A stretch of DNA of 6,912 bases, from the NCBI GenBank assembly GCA_003526465.1, contig DPWD01000379.1, positions 1 through 6,912 of the forward strand, given 5' to 3'. The DNA is from Hyphomonadaceae bacterium. GTDB lineage: Bacteria > Pseudomonadota > Alphaproteobacteria > Caulobacterales > Aquidulcibacteraceae. Under the pieces are notes generated by a model. The model saw only the letters and a list, made by a program, of their open reading frames with translations. It did no database searches and was not told where the DNA came from. This document shows, piece by piece, positions 1 to 6,395 of the stretch. Numbering within the stretch: position 1 is the stretch's first letter; each line of letters starts with the position of its first letter. A program made the position numbers and the translations under genes.

Positions 1-543
1 GCGCTCGATCACGCGGGCGATCTCGGCCAAGAATTGCGCGTGATCGCCGCGGCCATTGAACGGCGCGCCGGTGGCGAACAGGCCATCGCGCATGTCGGCG
101 CGCGCGCCGACGCGCAGCCGCTTGTCGTTCATGTAGGCGCCTTGGCCTTTCTCGGCCCAGAACAATTCGTCGCGCACCACATTGTACACCACGCCAGCAA
201 CGAGAAGCCCCTCGCGCTCAAGCCCGATTGACACAGCGAAGTGCGGCAGCCCGTGCATCAGATTGGTGGTGCCGTCGAGCGGATCGACGATCCAGCGATG
301 GGTTTTGTCGGAACCTTCCACCGCGCCGCGCTCCTCCATCAGGAAGCCATAGCCCGGGCGCGCCTTGGAGAGTTCCTCGAACAAGGTCTTCTCGGCTTTG
401 AGATCGGCGGCGGTGACAAAATCGCTCGGCCCCTTGCGCGAAACCTGCAGATTTTCCAACTCGCCAAAATCGCGCGCGAGCGCACGCCCCGCCTTGCGCG
501 CGGCGGCGATCATCACGGTGAGGAGAGGGGAGGTCTGGGGCAT
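1..543 (-). CDS. suhB: Inositol monophosphatase family protein SuhB (partial, C-terminus outside window)
   Basis: The first 181 residues of an inositol-phosphate phosphatase are present; the family is usually about 260-270 residues, so the C-terminal third is missing at the window edge. Visible motifs are a basic helix (AARKAGRALARDFGE, 14-28), VTAADLKAE (43-51), the metal-binding acidic pair E70-E71 in YGFLMEERG, and the signature WIVDPLDGTTNLMHG (84-98) with metal ligands D87 and D90. The second family motif (WDxAAG) would lie off-window. The family hydrolyses myo-inositol 1-phosphate with Mg2+; in E. coli SuhB also takes part in rRNA antitermination. The ATG at 541-543 gives the usual alphaproteobacterial SuhB N-terminus; the ribosome binding site ahead of it is weak. 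One small oddity: the residue before the EE pair is Met, where Gly is common. The family call is secure; the substrate is inferred. Confidence 0.93.
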   Translation of the reverse strand, partial: MPQTSPLLTVMIAAARKAGRALARDFGELENLQVSRKGPSDFVTAADLKAEKTLFEELSKARPGYGFLMEERGAVEGSDKTHRWIVDPLDGTTNLMHGLPHFAVSIGLEREGLLVAGVVYNVVRDELFWAEKGQGAYMNDKRLRVGARADMRDGLFATGAPFNGRGDHAQFLAEIARVIER

Positions 544-612
544 GAAACTCTATGACACGCAAATGGCGCGGCGTGATCCACTTTCACCAATTCCCGCATC
601 ACCAATCCCCAG

Positions 613-662
613 ATTGCGCGACTTGTCCGCCGAAGCTCGAAGAGCGAAGGCGGAAGCGCAAT
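613..662. repeat. Long imperfect palindrome (intergenic stem-loop)
   Basis: Three nested inverted arms share one centre: ATTGCGC (613-619) with GCGCAAT (656-662), CCGCC (627-631) with GGCGG (649-653), and GCTC (635-638) with GAGC (642-645), around a GAA loop. Symmetrical unpaired GAA/GAA positions sit between the inner two arms. It lies between the divergent suhB and the DUF1963 gene and abuts the REP-like element at 664-738. There is no T-run, so it does not look like a standard intrinsic terminator. It is probably part of, or a companion to, the dispersed repeat. Confidence 0.6.
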
Positions 663-663
663 T

Positions 664-738
664 CCGGGGCCCTGGATCACGAACGCCTGAGTTCATGGGC
701 CCCGGGCTCGACGCTACGCGCCGCCCCGGGGATGGGTG
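664..738 (-). repeat. REP-like dispersed palindromic element, copy A
   Basis: Read on the minus strand from 738, this element begins with CACCCATCCCCGG, identical to the 13-nt left end of copy B (6466-6478). It continues with a stem-loop closed by CCCGGGGCCCA, a linker containing CAGGCGTTCGTG (CAGGCGGTTGGTG in copy B), and a second GGGCCCCGG block. GGGGCCC (666-672) and GGGCCCC (697-703) are exact inverted repeats. Compared with copy B it lacks the second terminal hairpin arm. Two related copies in opposite orientation in non-coding DNA within 6 kb indicate a dispersed REP/REPIN-type family rather than a gene-specific site. Confidence 0.65.
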
Positions 739-908
739 TAACCGCCTCATCCCAATCGCATCCTGCCGCCAACGCGGAGAGCGCGGGTGCTAGCAGGGGG
801 TGGGAGTGGGAGCAAGCTGGGGAAGGGAAGTGCCTAAAGCGGACATTCCCACTTTCGTGATTGATCATAAGGGTTGTTATGCCGCATTCGCATCGGGCAT
901 TGTCGCAT
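739..908. other. Gene-free spacer upstream of the DUF1963 gene
   Basis: Together with the repeats before it, this makes a gene-free stretch from 544 to 919. A GTG at 800 is in frame with the downstream gene and open throughout. The extra 40 residues it would add do not resemble the family, and a far better ribosome binding site lies before the ATG at 920. I see no convincing sigma-70 promoter: TTGATC (861-866) and TGTTAT (875-880) are only 8 bp apart. Confidence 0.4.
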
Positions 909-913
909 GGAGG
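909..913 (+). promoter_or_regulatory. Ribosome binding site GGAGG fixing the start at 920
   Basis: GGAGG ends 6 nt before the in-frame ATG at 920-922. This ideal spacing decides for that start over the upstream GTG codons at 800 and 830. Confidence 0.75.
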
Positions 914-919
914 CGCGGA

Positions 920-1987
920 ATGAAGCTGGTTAACGTCACCACTACCCATGAAGAGCGCAATCTGCTTCACGCCGCCTTGGCGGATTTTTCCCAAGGAGGC
1001 GCGCGCGCACGGTATGCGGCTTGGCTGGAGGCGCGCGGCGATCAGCGCCGGGCTGAAGTGGTGCGGGCGACCATTGAAGCATTTCACCATCTCAGTTTGG
1101 ATGCCATTCGGCATTCAGAGGACGTCGCCGATTGGGAGCGCATGATAGCCGTTCCAATGCTGAAAACATTCATCCGCGCTACTTCCGATTACAGTTCGGA
1201 CCAAGCAAGGGCGTTAAGGGACCTAGCATTTTCCCGTCTGAGGCCGGCGCTATACATGACGCACGCGCCGGCGCCGTCGGAGCCGGAAATTGGCGCAAGC
1301 TATCTGTGGGGCCTACCCGATATGGCGGAAGGCGAGGCATGGCCGAAGACTCGGGAGCTTTCGGATTGGTTCGACGCAAGATCACAGATCCCGCAGGACT
1401 TGCACTGCGGTTTTCTTGGCCAAATTGCATTCGCCGACATGAAAGACAGCGTGCTGGGAAAGGAGCTTCCGAGCTTTGGAGGCTTCGCTGTCTTCCAAAT
1501 CACAGAGGCGGATGAACTTGGAATTGTCGAAGTGCTCGTCAGACCCTGGGCCAGGACTGCCGCACTTGCGCGGCGTGCGCCACCGCCGGATTTGGTTGAA
1601 GACAGGTTTGGTCAGCAAATCAACTCGCCCCAGTCCGCTCATGTTATGGAGCTGCGAGAAGTGCTGTCACTGCCTGATGCGCGGGACGGGCCTTTCGCGA
1701 AATGGATTCCGGATTGTGGGTACGGAGAGAGACACGAAAAAGTTTACAGGTTTTTGCAGGATGCGTGCGATGCGGATGTTGAAGACCATGGCGGCTACTT
1801 AGGTTTTGGCGGATACCTCAAGGCCACCAGCGGAAACGACCCATCGCTGGACACGCAATCGCTGCGCCTGGCAGTACTGCCCTCCTCTCCCGAGGCCGGC
1901 CTGGTGCATTTCGCGGTTCCAGCTGGCGATCTCGAATTGGGCCGCCTCGACCGCGTGCAATATGTTTGGAACGACTGGGATGCATAA
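920..1987 (+). CDS. DUF1963/YwqG-like protein with N-terminal TIGR02996-like segment
   Basis: 355 residues, no signal peptide or membrane segment, so probably cytoplasmic. Residues 12-53 (EERNLLHAAL, then RYAAWLEARGDQRRAEVVR) match the TIGR02996 'repeat-companion' pattern: an LLxAI helix, then YADWLEERGDxRAEFIR. Residues ~125-355 look like DUF1963 (YwqG): YLWGLPDM (128-135) with WP (141-142), GFLGQI (164-169), HGGYLGFGGYLKA (290-302), and a closing AGLVHFAVPAGDLELGRLDRV block that fits the family's usual ending. No biochemical role is established for DUF1963. TIGR02996 segments are best known from large planctomycete and myxobacterial paralogous families. The gene stands alone, flanked by repeat copy A upstream and a gene remnant downstream, and its codons look less GC-rich than those of suhB or ychF, suggesting acquisition. 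The domain calls are by eye; the function is unknown. Confidence 0.8.
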   Translation: MKLVNVTTTHEERNLLHAALADFSQGGARARYAAWLEARGDQRRAEVVRATIEAFHHLSLDAIRHSEDVADWERMIAVPMLKTFIRATSDYSSDQARALRDLAFSRLRPALYMTHAPAPSEPEIGASYLWGLPDMAEGEAWPKTRELSDWFDARSQIPQDLHCGFLGQIAFADMKDSVLGKELPSFGGFAVFQITEADELGIVEVLVRPWARTAALARRAPPPDLVEDRFGQQINSPQSAHVMELREVLSLPDARDGPFAKWIPDCGYGERHEKVYRFLQDACDADVEDHGGYLGFGGYLKATSGNDPSLDTQSLRLAVLPSSPEAGLVHFAVPAGDLELGRLDRVQYVWNDWDA

Positions 1988-2024
1988 TCGGCAAGCCATA
2001 GTATGTTTCGGCAACCGCACCCCA

Positions 2025-2240
2025 TCACCCCATCCCCCGCGCCACCCAAGCCCCGCTCGCAAAGCAAGCTTGCAGCAAATAGCCCCCCGTCGGCGCTTCC
2101 CAATCCAACATTTCGCCGGCGACGAACACGCCTGGCAGCGCCTTGAGTTGCAGGCGCTCGTCTACCGCGTCCCAGCGCACGCCGCCGGCGGTGGAAATGG
2201 CGCGGTCCAGCCCGCGCGCGGCTGCGAGCTTGGGCGGTCT
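2025..2240 (-). pseudogene. C-terminal remnant of a BaiN/TIGR03862-type flavoprotein
   Basis: Minus-strand translation from about 2240 to the TGA at 2025-2027 gives the characteristic tail of NAD(P)/FAD-dependent oxidoreductases of the HI0933/BaiN group (TIGR03862 type). It runs [18 protein letters not shown], then [35 protein letters not shown]. In intact members, [20 protein letters not shown] closes the FAD-binding domain near the end of a protein of roughly 400 residues. Only about 70 codons remain. Directly upstream in transcription sense, the DNA belongs to the complete dienelactone hydrolase gene, whose stop (2245-2247) lies a few bases before the fragment, and there is no start codon or ribosome binding site. 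It therefore looks like the residue of a deletion that removed the 5' part. The reading frame is still intact, which suggests a recent event. Confidence 0.85.
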
Positions 2241-2244
2241 TTGC

Positions 2245-2907
2245 TCACCGCCAACGCGCGAACCAGTCGAGCGTACGCGAGACCGCGAGTTCGCGCGCTA
2301 CCGCGTCGTAATCGTGGCTGCCGGCGCGGCAGAAGCCGTGGCCGGCGTCATACAGATAGAGCGGCGAGTCAGGCGCCGCGGCGCGCACGCGTTCTACACT
2401 CTCCATCGGAATACTCGCATCGCGCGCGCCGTAATGCAGCATCACTGGCGCTTTCGGTTTTTCCTCCAGCAAGTCCGTGATCAAGCGCCCATAGAAGCAC
2501 GACACCGCGTTCACGCCCGCGCACCGCGCTGCGGCGAGCCAGCTCACCGTGCCGCCCCAGCAGAAGCCGGTCACGTAAACCGGCTTCGGCAGCGCATCGA
2601 TGGCCGCCTGCACATCGCTGGCCACCTGATCCCATGAGGTGGCTTTCACTGCGGCGAGCCCCTTCTGCACGCCCTCCGGCGACATGTCGGCCAGGAAGCC
2701 CGGCTCAACGCGGTCGAACAATCCCGGCGCCAGCACCGCATATCCCGCCTCCGCGAACACGCCGCACATGTCGGCGATGTGGTCGGTCAGGCCGAATATC
2801 TCTTGGATCACCACCACCCCGCCGATCGGGGTGGAAGCAGGGGAGGCGGAGAGGGCGCCGAACGAGAATTGGTCGGCGGGGCTGGTGAGCAGCGTTTTCG
2901 AAATCAT
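2245..2907 (-). CDS. Dienelactone hydrolase family protein
   Basis: 220 residues from the ATG at 2905-2907, the normal size for this alpha/beta hydrolase family. Visible features are [12 protein letters not shown] with E36, the nucleophile elbow GFCWGG with C116, YGARDASIP with D163, and DAGHGF with H190. This is the complete Cys-Asp-His triad plus the conserved Glu of dienelactone hydrolases. The founding enzymes hydrolyse 4-carboxymethylenebut-2-en-4-olide in chlorocatechol degradation, but most chromosomal homologues such as this one have no known substrate and no catabolic genes lie nearby. It is cytoplasmic, with no signal peptide. A GTG at 2925 would add six residues; neither start has a strong ribosome binding site, and the ATG fits the family N-terminus better. 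Immediately downstream lies the flavoprotein remnant, so this gene borders a deletion or rearrangement joint. It is divergent from the protease gene. Confidence 0.92.
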   Translation of the reverse strand: MISKTLLTSPADQFSFGALSASPASTPIGGVVVIQEIFGLTDHIADMCGVFAEAGYAVLAPGLFDRVEPGFLADMSPEGVQKGLAAVKATSWDQVASDVQAAIDALPKPVYVTGFCWGGTVSWLAAARCAGVNAVSCFYGRLITDLLEEKPKAPVMLHYGARDASIPMESVERVRAAAPDSPLYLYDAGHGFCRAGSHDYDAVARELAVSRTLDWFARWR

Positions 2908-3009
2908 CGCCGCGTTTCGTCGCACGCTGGCGCCGGCTCGTCGAGGTCATCGCGGGAAGTTGAGCGGCGCGGCCCTGGCGGGGGCGCCCAAGTAGGATAA
3001 GGTCCGGGA

Positions 3010-4008
3010 ATGAAACCGCTCGGACGGACGATCCTTTGCGCATTGTTCTTGGCCCTGGCGGCTCGCGGCGCCTGGGCCGAGTGCGTCGCGGCGCCCGATC
3101 TGGCCGAGTACCAGCAGATCACGCCGGAGGACATCGCCGCTGGCCCCACGCGCCTGGATCGGCTTGGACGCGTGGTGGCGCCGATCAGCGTCAATGGCCA
3201 AGGGCCGTTCCGTTTCATTGTCGACACCGGCGCCAACCGCTCGGTCGTCTCGCAAGGCCTCGCCGAGCGCATGGGACTTTTTCCCTCCGGTACAGGAGAG
3301 GTGCATTCGGTCTACGGCGTCTCTTCGGCGCCGCTGGTGAACGTCGACGCGCTGCAATACGGCGCGCTGCGCTTGGGCGGCGCCTCGCTGCCGATGTTGC
3401 AAGGGGCCATTCTTGCCGGAGAGCACGGTCTGCTCGGTGTGGACGGCATGCAGGGGCGGCGTTTGCTCATGGATTTCGAGCGCAATTGCATCGAAATCGT
3501 GAGTTCGGAGGGCGCTCGCCGGCTCAGCGGGTGGACGCGCGTGCGCGGGGAAATGCGGTTCGGCCATTTGGTGGTCATACGCGGCGCGGTTGGGCGCATA
3601 CCCGTGAGCATGTTCGTCGACACCGGCTCGAACTTCACCATGGCGAACATCGCGCTGCAAAACCGCTTGCGCGAGCAGGTGCGCGCCACCAGGCGCCGCG
3701 ATCCCATCCGCGCCTTCACCGCCGGCCAGCCCATCGTTCTGGACACGGCGCTCGTCTTGCCGCGCGTGGATCTGGGCGCCATCGAAGCCAACAATATTGT
3801 CGCCTATGTCGGCGATTTTCACATTTTCCGGCTCTGGAATCTGATCGACGAGCCGGCTTTGTTGCTTGGCATGGATGTGCTCTCGCAAACGCGCGGCATC
3901 GCCATCGATTACGAGCGCGCCACCGTGCATTTCCGTTTGCGGCAACCGCCTCGCACCGGCTCACGATTGGCCGGGCCGCGCGCGCCGGGCATTACGGTGG
4001 GGTTTTGA
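3010..4008 (+). CDS. Secreted two-domain retropepsin-like aspartic protease
   Basis: 332 residues. Residues 1-23 form a signal peptide: a short basic start, a hydrophobic core ILCALFLALAARG, and an AWA/E cleavage site, so the protein is probably periplasmic. Two homologous retropepsin-like domains follow. Domain 1 has FIVDTGANRSVVS with catalytic D72 and the second conserved motif LLGVDGM (141-147), then LLMDFERNCIEI. Domain 2 has MFVDTGSNFTMA with D204 and LLGMDVL (285-291), then GIAIDYERATVHF. Both catalytic Asp-Thr-Gly triplets are intact, so one chain could build a complete active site, as in pepsin, where viral retropepsins need a dimer. The natural substrate is unknown. The C-terminal ~20 residues are rich in Pro, Arg and Gly. 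The start ATG has AAGG (2999-3002) at 7-nt spacing. The stop is 5 bp from that of convergent ychF. Confidence 0.88.
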   Translation: MKPLGRTILCALFLALAARGAWAECVAAPDLAEYQQITPEDIAAGPTRLDRLGRVVAPISVNGQGPFRFIVDTGANRSVVSQGLAERMGLFPSGTGEVHSVYGVSSAPLVNVDALQYGALRLGGASLPMLQGAILAGEHGLLGVDGMQGRRLLMDFERNCIEIVSSEGARRLSGWTRVRGEMRFGHLVVIRGAVGRIPVSMFVDTGSNFTMANIALQNRLREQVRATRRRDPIRAFTAGQPIVLDTALVLPRVDLGAIEANNIVAYVGDFHIFRLWNLIDEPALLLGMDVLSQTRGIAIDYERATVHFRLRQPPRTGSRLAGPRAPGITVGF

Positions 4009-4013
4009 GCGGG

Positions 4014-5111
4014 CTACGAACTAAATCTAAAATGCATCACGTCGCCTTCGCGCACGACGTAATCCTTGCCTTCTAGCCGCATCTTGCCGGCTTCTTTTGC
4101 GCCTTGTTCGCCGTTGCAGGCGACGAAATCGGCGTATGCGATGGTTTCGGCGCGGATGAAACCTTTTTCGAAATCGGTGTGGATGACGCCGGCGGCTTGC
4201 GGGGCGGTGTCGCCTTTGTGGATGGTCCAGGCGTGGGCTTCCTTGGGGCCGACGGTGAAATAGGTTTGCAGGCCTAAGAGATCGTAACCGGCGTGAATCA
4301 GGCGGTTGAGGCCGGATTCCTGCAAGCCCGCGGCGGCGAGGAATTCGGCTTGTTCCTCGTCGTTGAGCGCGGCAAACTCGGCTTCCATCTGCGCGCAGAT
4401 GATGACGCACGCGGCATGCTCCAGCTTCGCGCGCGCTTCGACGGCGCGTGATTGATCGTTGCCGCTGGCGGCGTGCGCTTCGTCGACATTGCACACATAC
4501 AACACTGGCAGCGCGGTCAAGAGCTGCAGCATGGCGAAGGCTTTTTCTTCTTCCGCTGCGCGCTTCACATGGCGCGCCGGCTTGCCTTCCTCCAACAGCG
4601 CCTTGGCGCGCTGCACCAGATCGAGCGTGAGCTTGGCTTCCTTGTCGCCGCCCTTGGTTTTTTTCTCCAGGGCGGCGATGCGCTTCTCCAGGCTCTCGAG
4701 ATCCGCCAACATCAGTTCGGTTTCCACCGTCTCGGCATCGCCGATAGGATCGATGCGGCCTTCGACGTGGGTGATGTCGTCATTCTCGAAACAACGCAGC
4801 ACGTAGGCGATGGCGTCGCATTCGCGGATAGTGGCGAGGAATTGATTGCCCAGCCCCTCGCCCTTGGATGCGCCGCGCACCAGGCCGGCGATATCGACGA
4901 AATTCATCCGCGTCGGGATGATCTCCTTCGAGCCGGCGATTTTCGCCAGCGCCTCAAGCCGCGGCTCCGGCATCGCCACCTCGCCCACGTTCGGCTCGAT
5001 AGTGCAAAACGGATAATTCGCCGCCTGCGCCGCCGCCGTGCGCGTCAGCGCGTTAAAGAGCGTGGACTTGCCGACGTTGGGCAAACCCACAATGCCGCAT
5101 TTGAAACCCAT
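4014..5111 (-). CDS. ychF: Redox-regulated/ribosome-binding ATPase YchF
   Basis: 365 residues, the full usual length. The Obg-family NTPase domain shows the Walker A/G1 motif GLPNVGKS (9-16), IEPNVGEV (38-45) in switch I, and DIAGL (73-77), where a hydrophobic Leu replaces the catalytic Gln of Ras-type GTPases (HAS-NTPase class). G4 is NVDE (208-211), the non-canonical form that gives YchF/OLA1 its ATP preference. A charged coiled-coil hairpin lies at about 130-195. The C-terminal TGS domain (about 282-364) contains TYFTVGPKEAHAWTIHKGD and FEKGFIRAETI. YchF is a conserved cytoplasmic ATPase that binds ribosomes and is linked to translation initiation and stress responses. GAGG (5117-5120) lies 5 nt before the ATG. 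In many proteobacteria pth precedes ychF; here the gene upstream is an unrecognised one in the same orientation, 133 bp away. Confidence 0.98.
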   Translation of the reverse strand: MGFKCGIVGLPNVGKSTLFNALTRTAAAQAANYPFCTIEPNVGEVAMPEPRLEALAKIAGSKEIIPTRMNFVDIAGLVRGASKGEGLGNQFLATIRECDAIAYVLRCFENDDITHVEGRIDPIGDAETVETELMLADLESLEKRIAALEKKTKGGDKEAKLTLDLVQRAKALLEEGKPARHVKRAAEEEKAFAMLQLLTALPVLYVCNVDEAHAASGNDQSRAVEARAKLEHAACVIICAQMEAEFAALNDEEQAEFLAAAGLQESGLNRLIHAGYDLLGLQTYFTVGPKEAHAWTIHKGDTAPQAAGVIHTDFEKGFIRAETIAYADFVACNGEQGAKEAGKMRLEGKDYVVREGDVMHFRFSS

Positions 5112-5130
5112 GTGTTCCTCTATATTCGGG

Positions 5131-5152
5131 CTCTCGCCGCTTCGGCGGAGAG
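5131..5152 (-). promoter_or_regulatory. Stem-loop in the ychF leader
   Basis: On the minus strand, CTCTCCGCCG pairs with CGGCGAGAG around an AAG loop, with one bulged C. The structure ends about 10 nt upstream of the ychF ribosome binding site. No T-run follows, so it is not a typical terminator for the upstream gene. If transcribed it would sit in the 5' leader of ychF. Its role is unknown. Confidence 0.4.
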
Positions 5153-5244
5153 GGGCGGCTCCATAGCGCGCTGGCCAGAGCTTTGCTATGCTTAAGGGCC
5201 GCCTAGCCGCCGCAGTTTATCATTAATCTGGAGACGGAAATTCG

Positions 5245-6099
5245 TCACCATGTTCGCCAATTGTCGACTTCGTCCACCAAGGACTTCTGCTTGGCTACGT
5301 GCGCCATCTCTTCCAAGACGGCACAGATGTCCTCCCGCTCCTCAGTTTCGATCGCGCCACCTGCTTGCTCGTCGGCGGCATTGAACCACTGCACGCACTT
5401 TCGAAGGACGTTGCGCACGTCTGCCTTGCGGGGCTTGCTGCCTAGCGCCTGTAGGGCCCGGCACGCGTTGTGAACAACTTCGCGAGCCCCTTTCGTGAAG
5501 TCCGCCGATGGAAATGGCGGAGACGATGACCAGCGCTCAAATGGGGTTTCCTCCAGCAATTGCTCCCAGGTGAGGCTGCGCAACCTGTTTCTGTAGCGCT
5601 CCTCTTGCGCCGCTCGCTTGGCCGCCTGTAGTGCTTGCACTCTTTGGTGTTCTTCGACCAAACTCTCACGGTCGTTAGCCCAGCGCCATTCGCCTTCTGC
5701 CGCGTGGTTTGCGGCGTGTAGCGTGGAGAAGGTCGATCCCGGCTCGAAACTGAAAATGTTCGACGCAAACTGCAATTCTTCAGCGGTCAGCGCCATCGGG
5801 CCCAGCAGCCGCATTTCATTGAGTTCGTGTAAGGTCCACCAGTCCGCATTGACCTCGAAAACCGCTGGCCTGCCGGTATGGAAAAAGCGATGTTCACGCA
5901 AGATCCGCAGGGTGCACACGTCGTCTGGCGATGGAGGCGTTCGCCAAATTGCGTCGAGAACAGCTACGACCACATGAGACGCGTTGGAGCCGAGTACCTT
6001 GAAAGCAGCGAAGCGGTTGGTCGCTTGGGGGGCGAACTCCGAAAGCGGGGCAGTGCGAAAGCTGTAGACATTTCCGCTGGCTGGCAATGGATTGGACAC
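5245..6099 (-). CDS. Conserved-looking hypothetical protein, 284 residues, function unknown
   Basis: Not recognised as a named family. No signal peptide or membrane segment, so probably cytoplasmic. An N-terminal alpha/beta-looking region (about 25-120) contains AAFKVLG, VVVAVLDAIWRTPP and a WW pair, and could be a compact globular domain. Residues 144-183 are a long charged helix rich in E, Q, R and A, possibly coiled coil. A helical C-terminal domain follows (about 184-280) with TPFERWSSSPPFP, ACRALQALGSKPRKADVRNVL, CVQWFNAAD and the acidic motif IETEEREDI (250-258). The start is GTG 6097-6099 with GGAGG at 5-nt spacing. A TTG at 6118-6120 overlapping the upstream stop (TTGA) would add seven residues. 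It follows a small RHH-like gene by 17 bp, so the two are probably co-transcribed. Base use looks less GC-rich than in ychF. Confidence 0.75.
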   Translation of the reverse strand: MSNPLPASGNVYSFRTAPLSEFAPQATNRFAAFKVLGSNASHVVVAVLDAIWRTPPSPDDVCTLRILREHRFFHTGRPAVFEVNADWWTLHELNEMRLLGPMALTAEELQFASNIFSFEPGSTFSTLHAANHAAEGEWRWANDRESLVEEHQRVQALQAAKRAAQEERYRNRLRSLTWEQLLEETPFERWSSSPPFPSADFTKGAREVVHNACRALQALGSKPRKADVRNVLRKCVQWFNAADEQAGGAIETEEREDICAVLEEMAHVAKQKSLVDEVDNWRTW

Positions 6100-6104
6100 A
6101 GGAC

Positions 6105-6109
6105 CCTCC
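6105..6109 (-). promoter_or_regulatory. Ribosome binding site GGAGG deciding the start at 6099
   Basis: On the minus strand GGAGG is followed by five bases and then GTG (6099-6097). It lies inside the seven codons that would follow the alternative TTG start at 6120, which argues for the GTG as the true initiator. Confidence 0.65.
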
Positions 6110-6116
6110 AGGGCAG

Positions 6117-6347
6117 TCAATCCGCTTCGGTTTGGGTGTCCGCGGGTGCTTGCCCCGGCGGCGTCAGCTGTCTGTAGGTCATATCACGCACGCGAAAGCT
6201 GCGCCCGAGCGCGTCCTCACGCCGCAAGCCGCTCTCCAGCGCCACAAGGTGCGCGAGCATCTGCGCCGGCGTGAAGCCGAATTCGCTTGCGCGGACGCGC
6301 AACCATTCTTCCAAATCCCACGGGAGTTCGGCTTCGATCTTCGACAT
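6117..6347 (-). CDS. Small ribbon-helix-helix-like protein (putative DNA-binding/antitoxin-like)
   Basis: 76 residues from the ATG at 6345-6347. The N-terminal ~40 residues have the layout of a MetJ/Arc ribbon-helix-helix unit: a short strand with alternating residues (KIEAELP, 3-9), a first helix (WDLEEWLRVRASEFG, 10-24), a turn, and a second helix (TPAQMLAHLVALESG, 26-40). The tail is polar and probably flexible (ending PPGQAPADTQTEAD). RHH proteins usually dimerise, and many autoregulate their own operon or act as antitoxins. That is inference from shape only, because the family itself is not recognised. In-frame GTG (6383) and ATG (6365) codons could extend the protein by 12 or 6 residues, but neither has a good ribosome binding site. 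It is the first gene of a probable two-gene unit with the 284-residue protein. Confidence 0.6.
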   Translation of the reverse strand: MSKIEAELPWDLEEWLRVRASEFGFTPAQMLAHLVALESGLRREDALGRSFRVRDMTYRQLTPPGQAPADTQTEAD

Positions 6348-6395
6348 GGGCCGACGCCATACCATCTGTGGAACCGTCGTCACCAGCGGCGGGAG

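Noticed and set aside
861..880. Possible promoter TTGATC with TGTTAT upstream of the DUF1963 gene
   Set aside because: The boxes are only 8 bp apart, far from the required ~17 bp, and no alternative -35 fits.
800..919. N-terminal extension of the DUF1963 protein from the GTG at 800
   Set aside because: The added 40 residues look unlike the family, while GGAGG stands 6 nt before the ATG at 920.
1806..2480. Plus-strand open frame bridging the DUF1963 gene and the hydrolase region
   Set aside because: It overlaps the end of the DUF1963 gene out of frame and runs antisense to the flavoprotein remnant and the hydrolase. The translation is Arg-rich without motifs.
2947..3945. Long minus-strand open frame antisense to the aspartic protease gene
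   Set aside because: It covers the protease gene and has no recognisable domain. Long antisense frames are expected in GC-rich coding DNA, and the plus strand has a signal peptide and two catalytic motifs.
3036..4076. Long plus-strand open frame in a second frame over the protease gene
   Set aside because: The translation is an Arg/His-rich low-complexity shadow with no motif, typical of an off-frame reading of GC-rich codons.
4452..5195. Plus-strand open frame antisense to ychF
   Set aside because: It overlaps the full-length, motif-complete YchF gene and has no family features or ribosome binding site.
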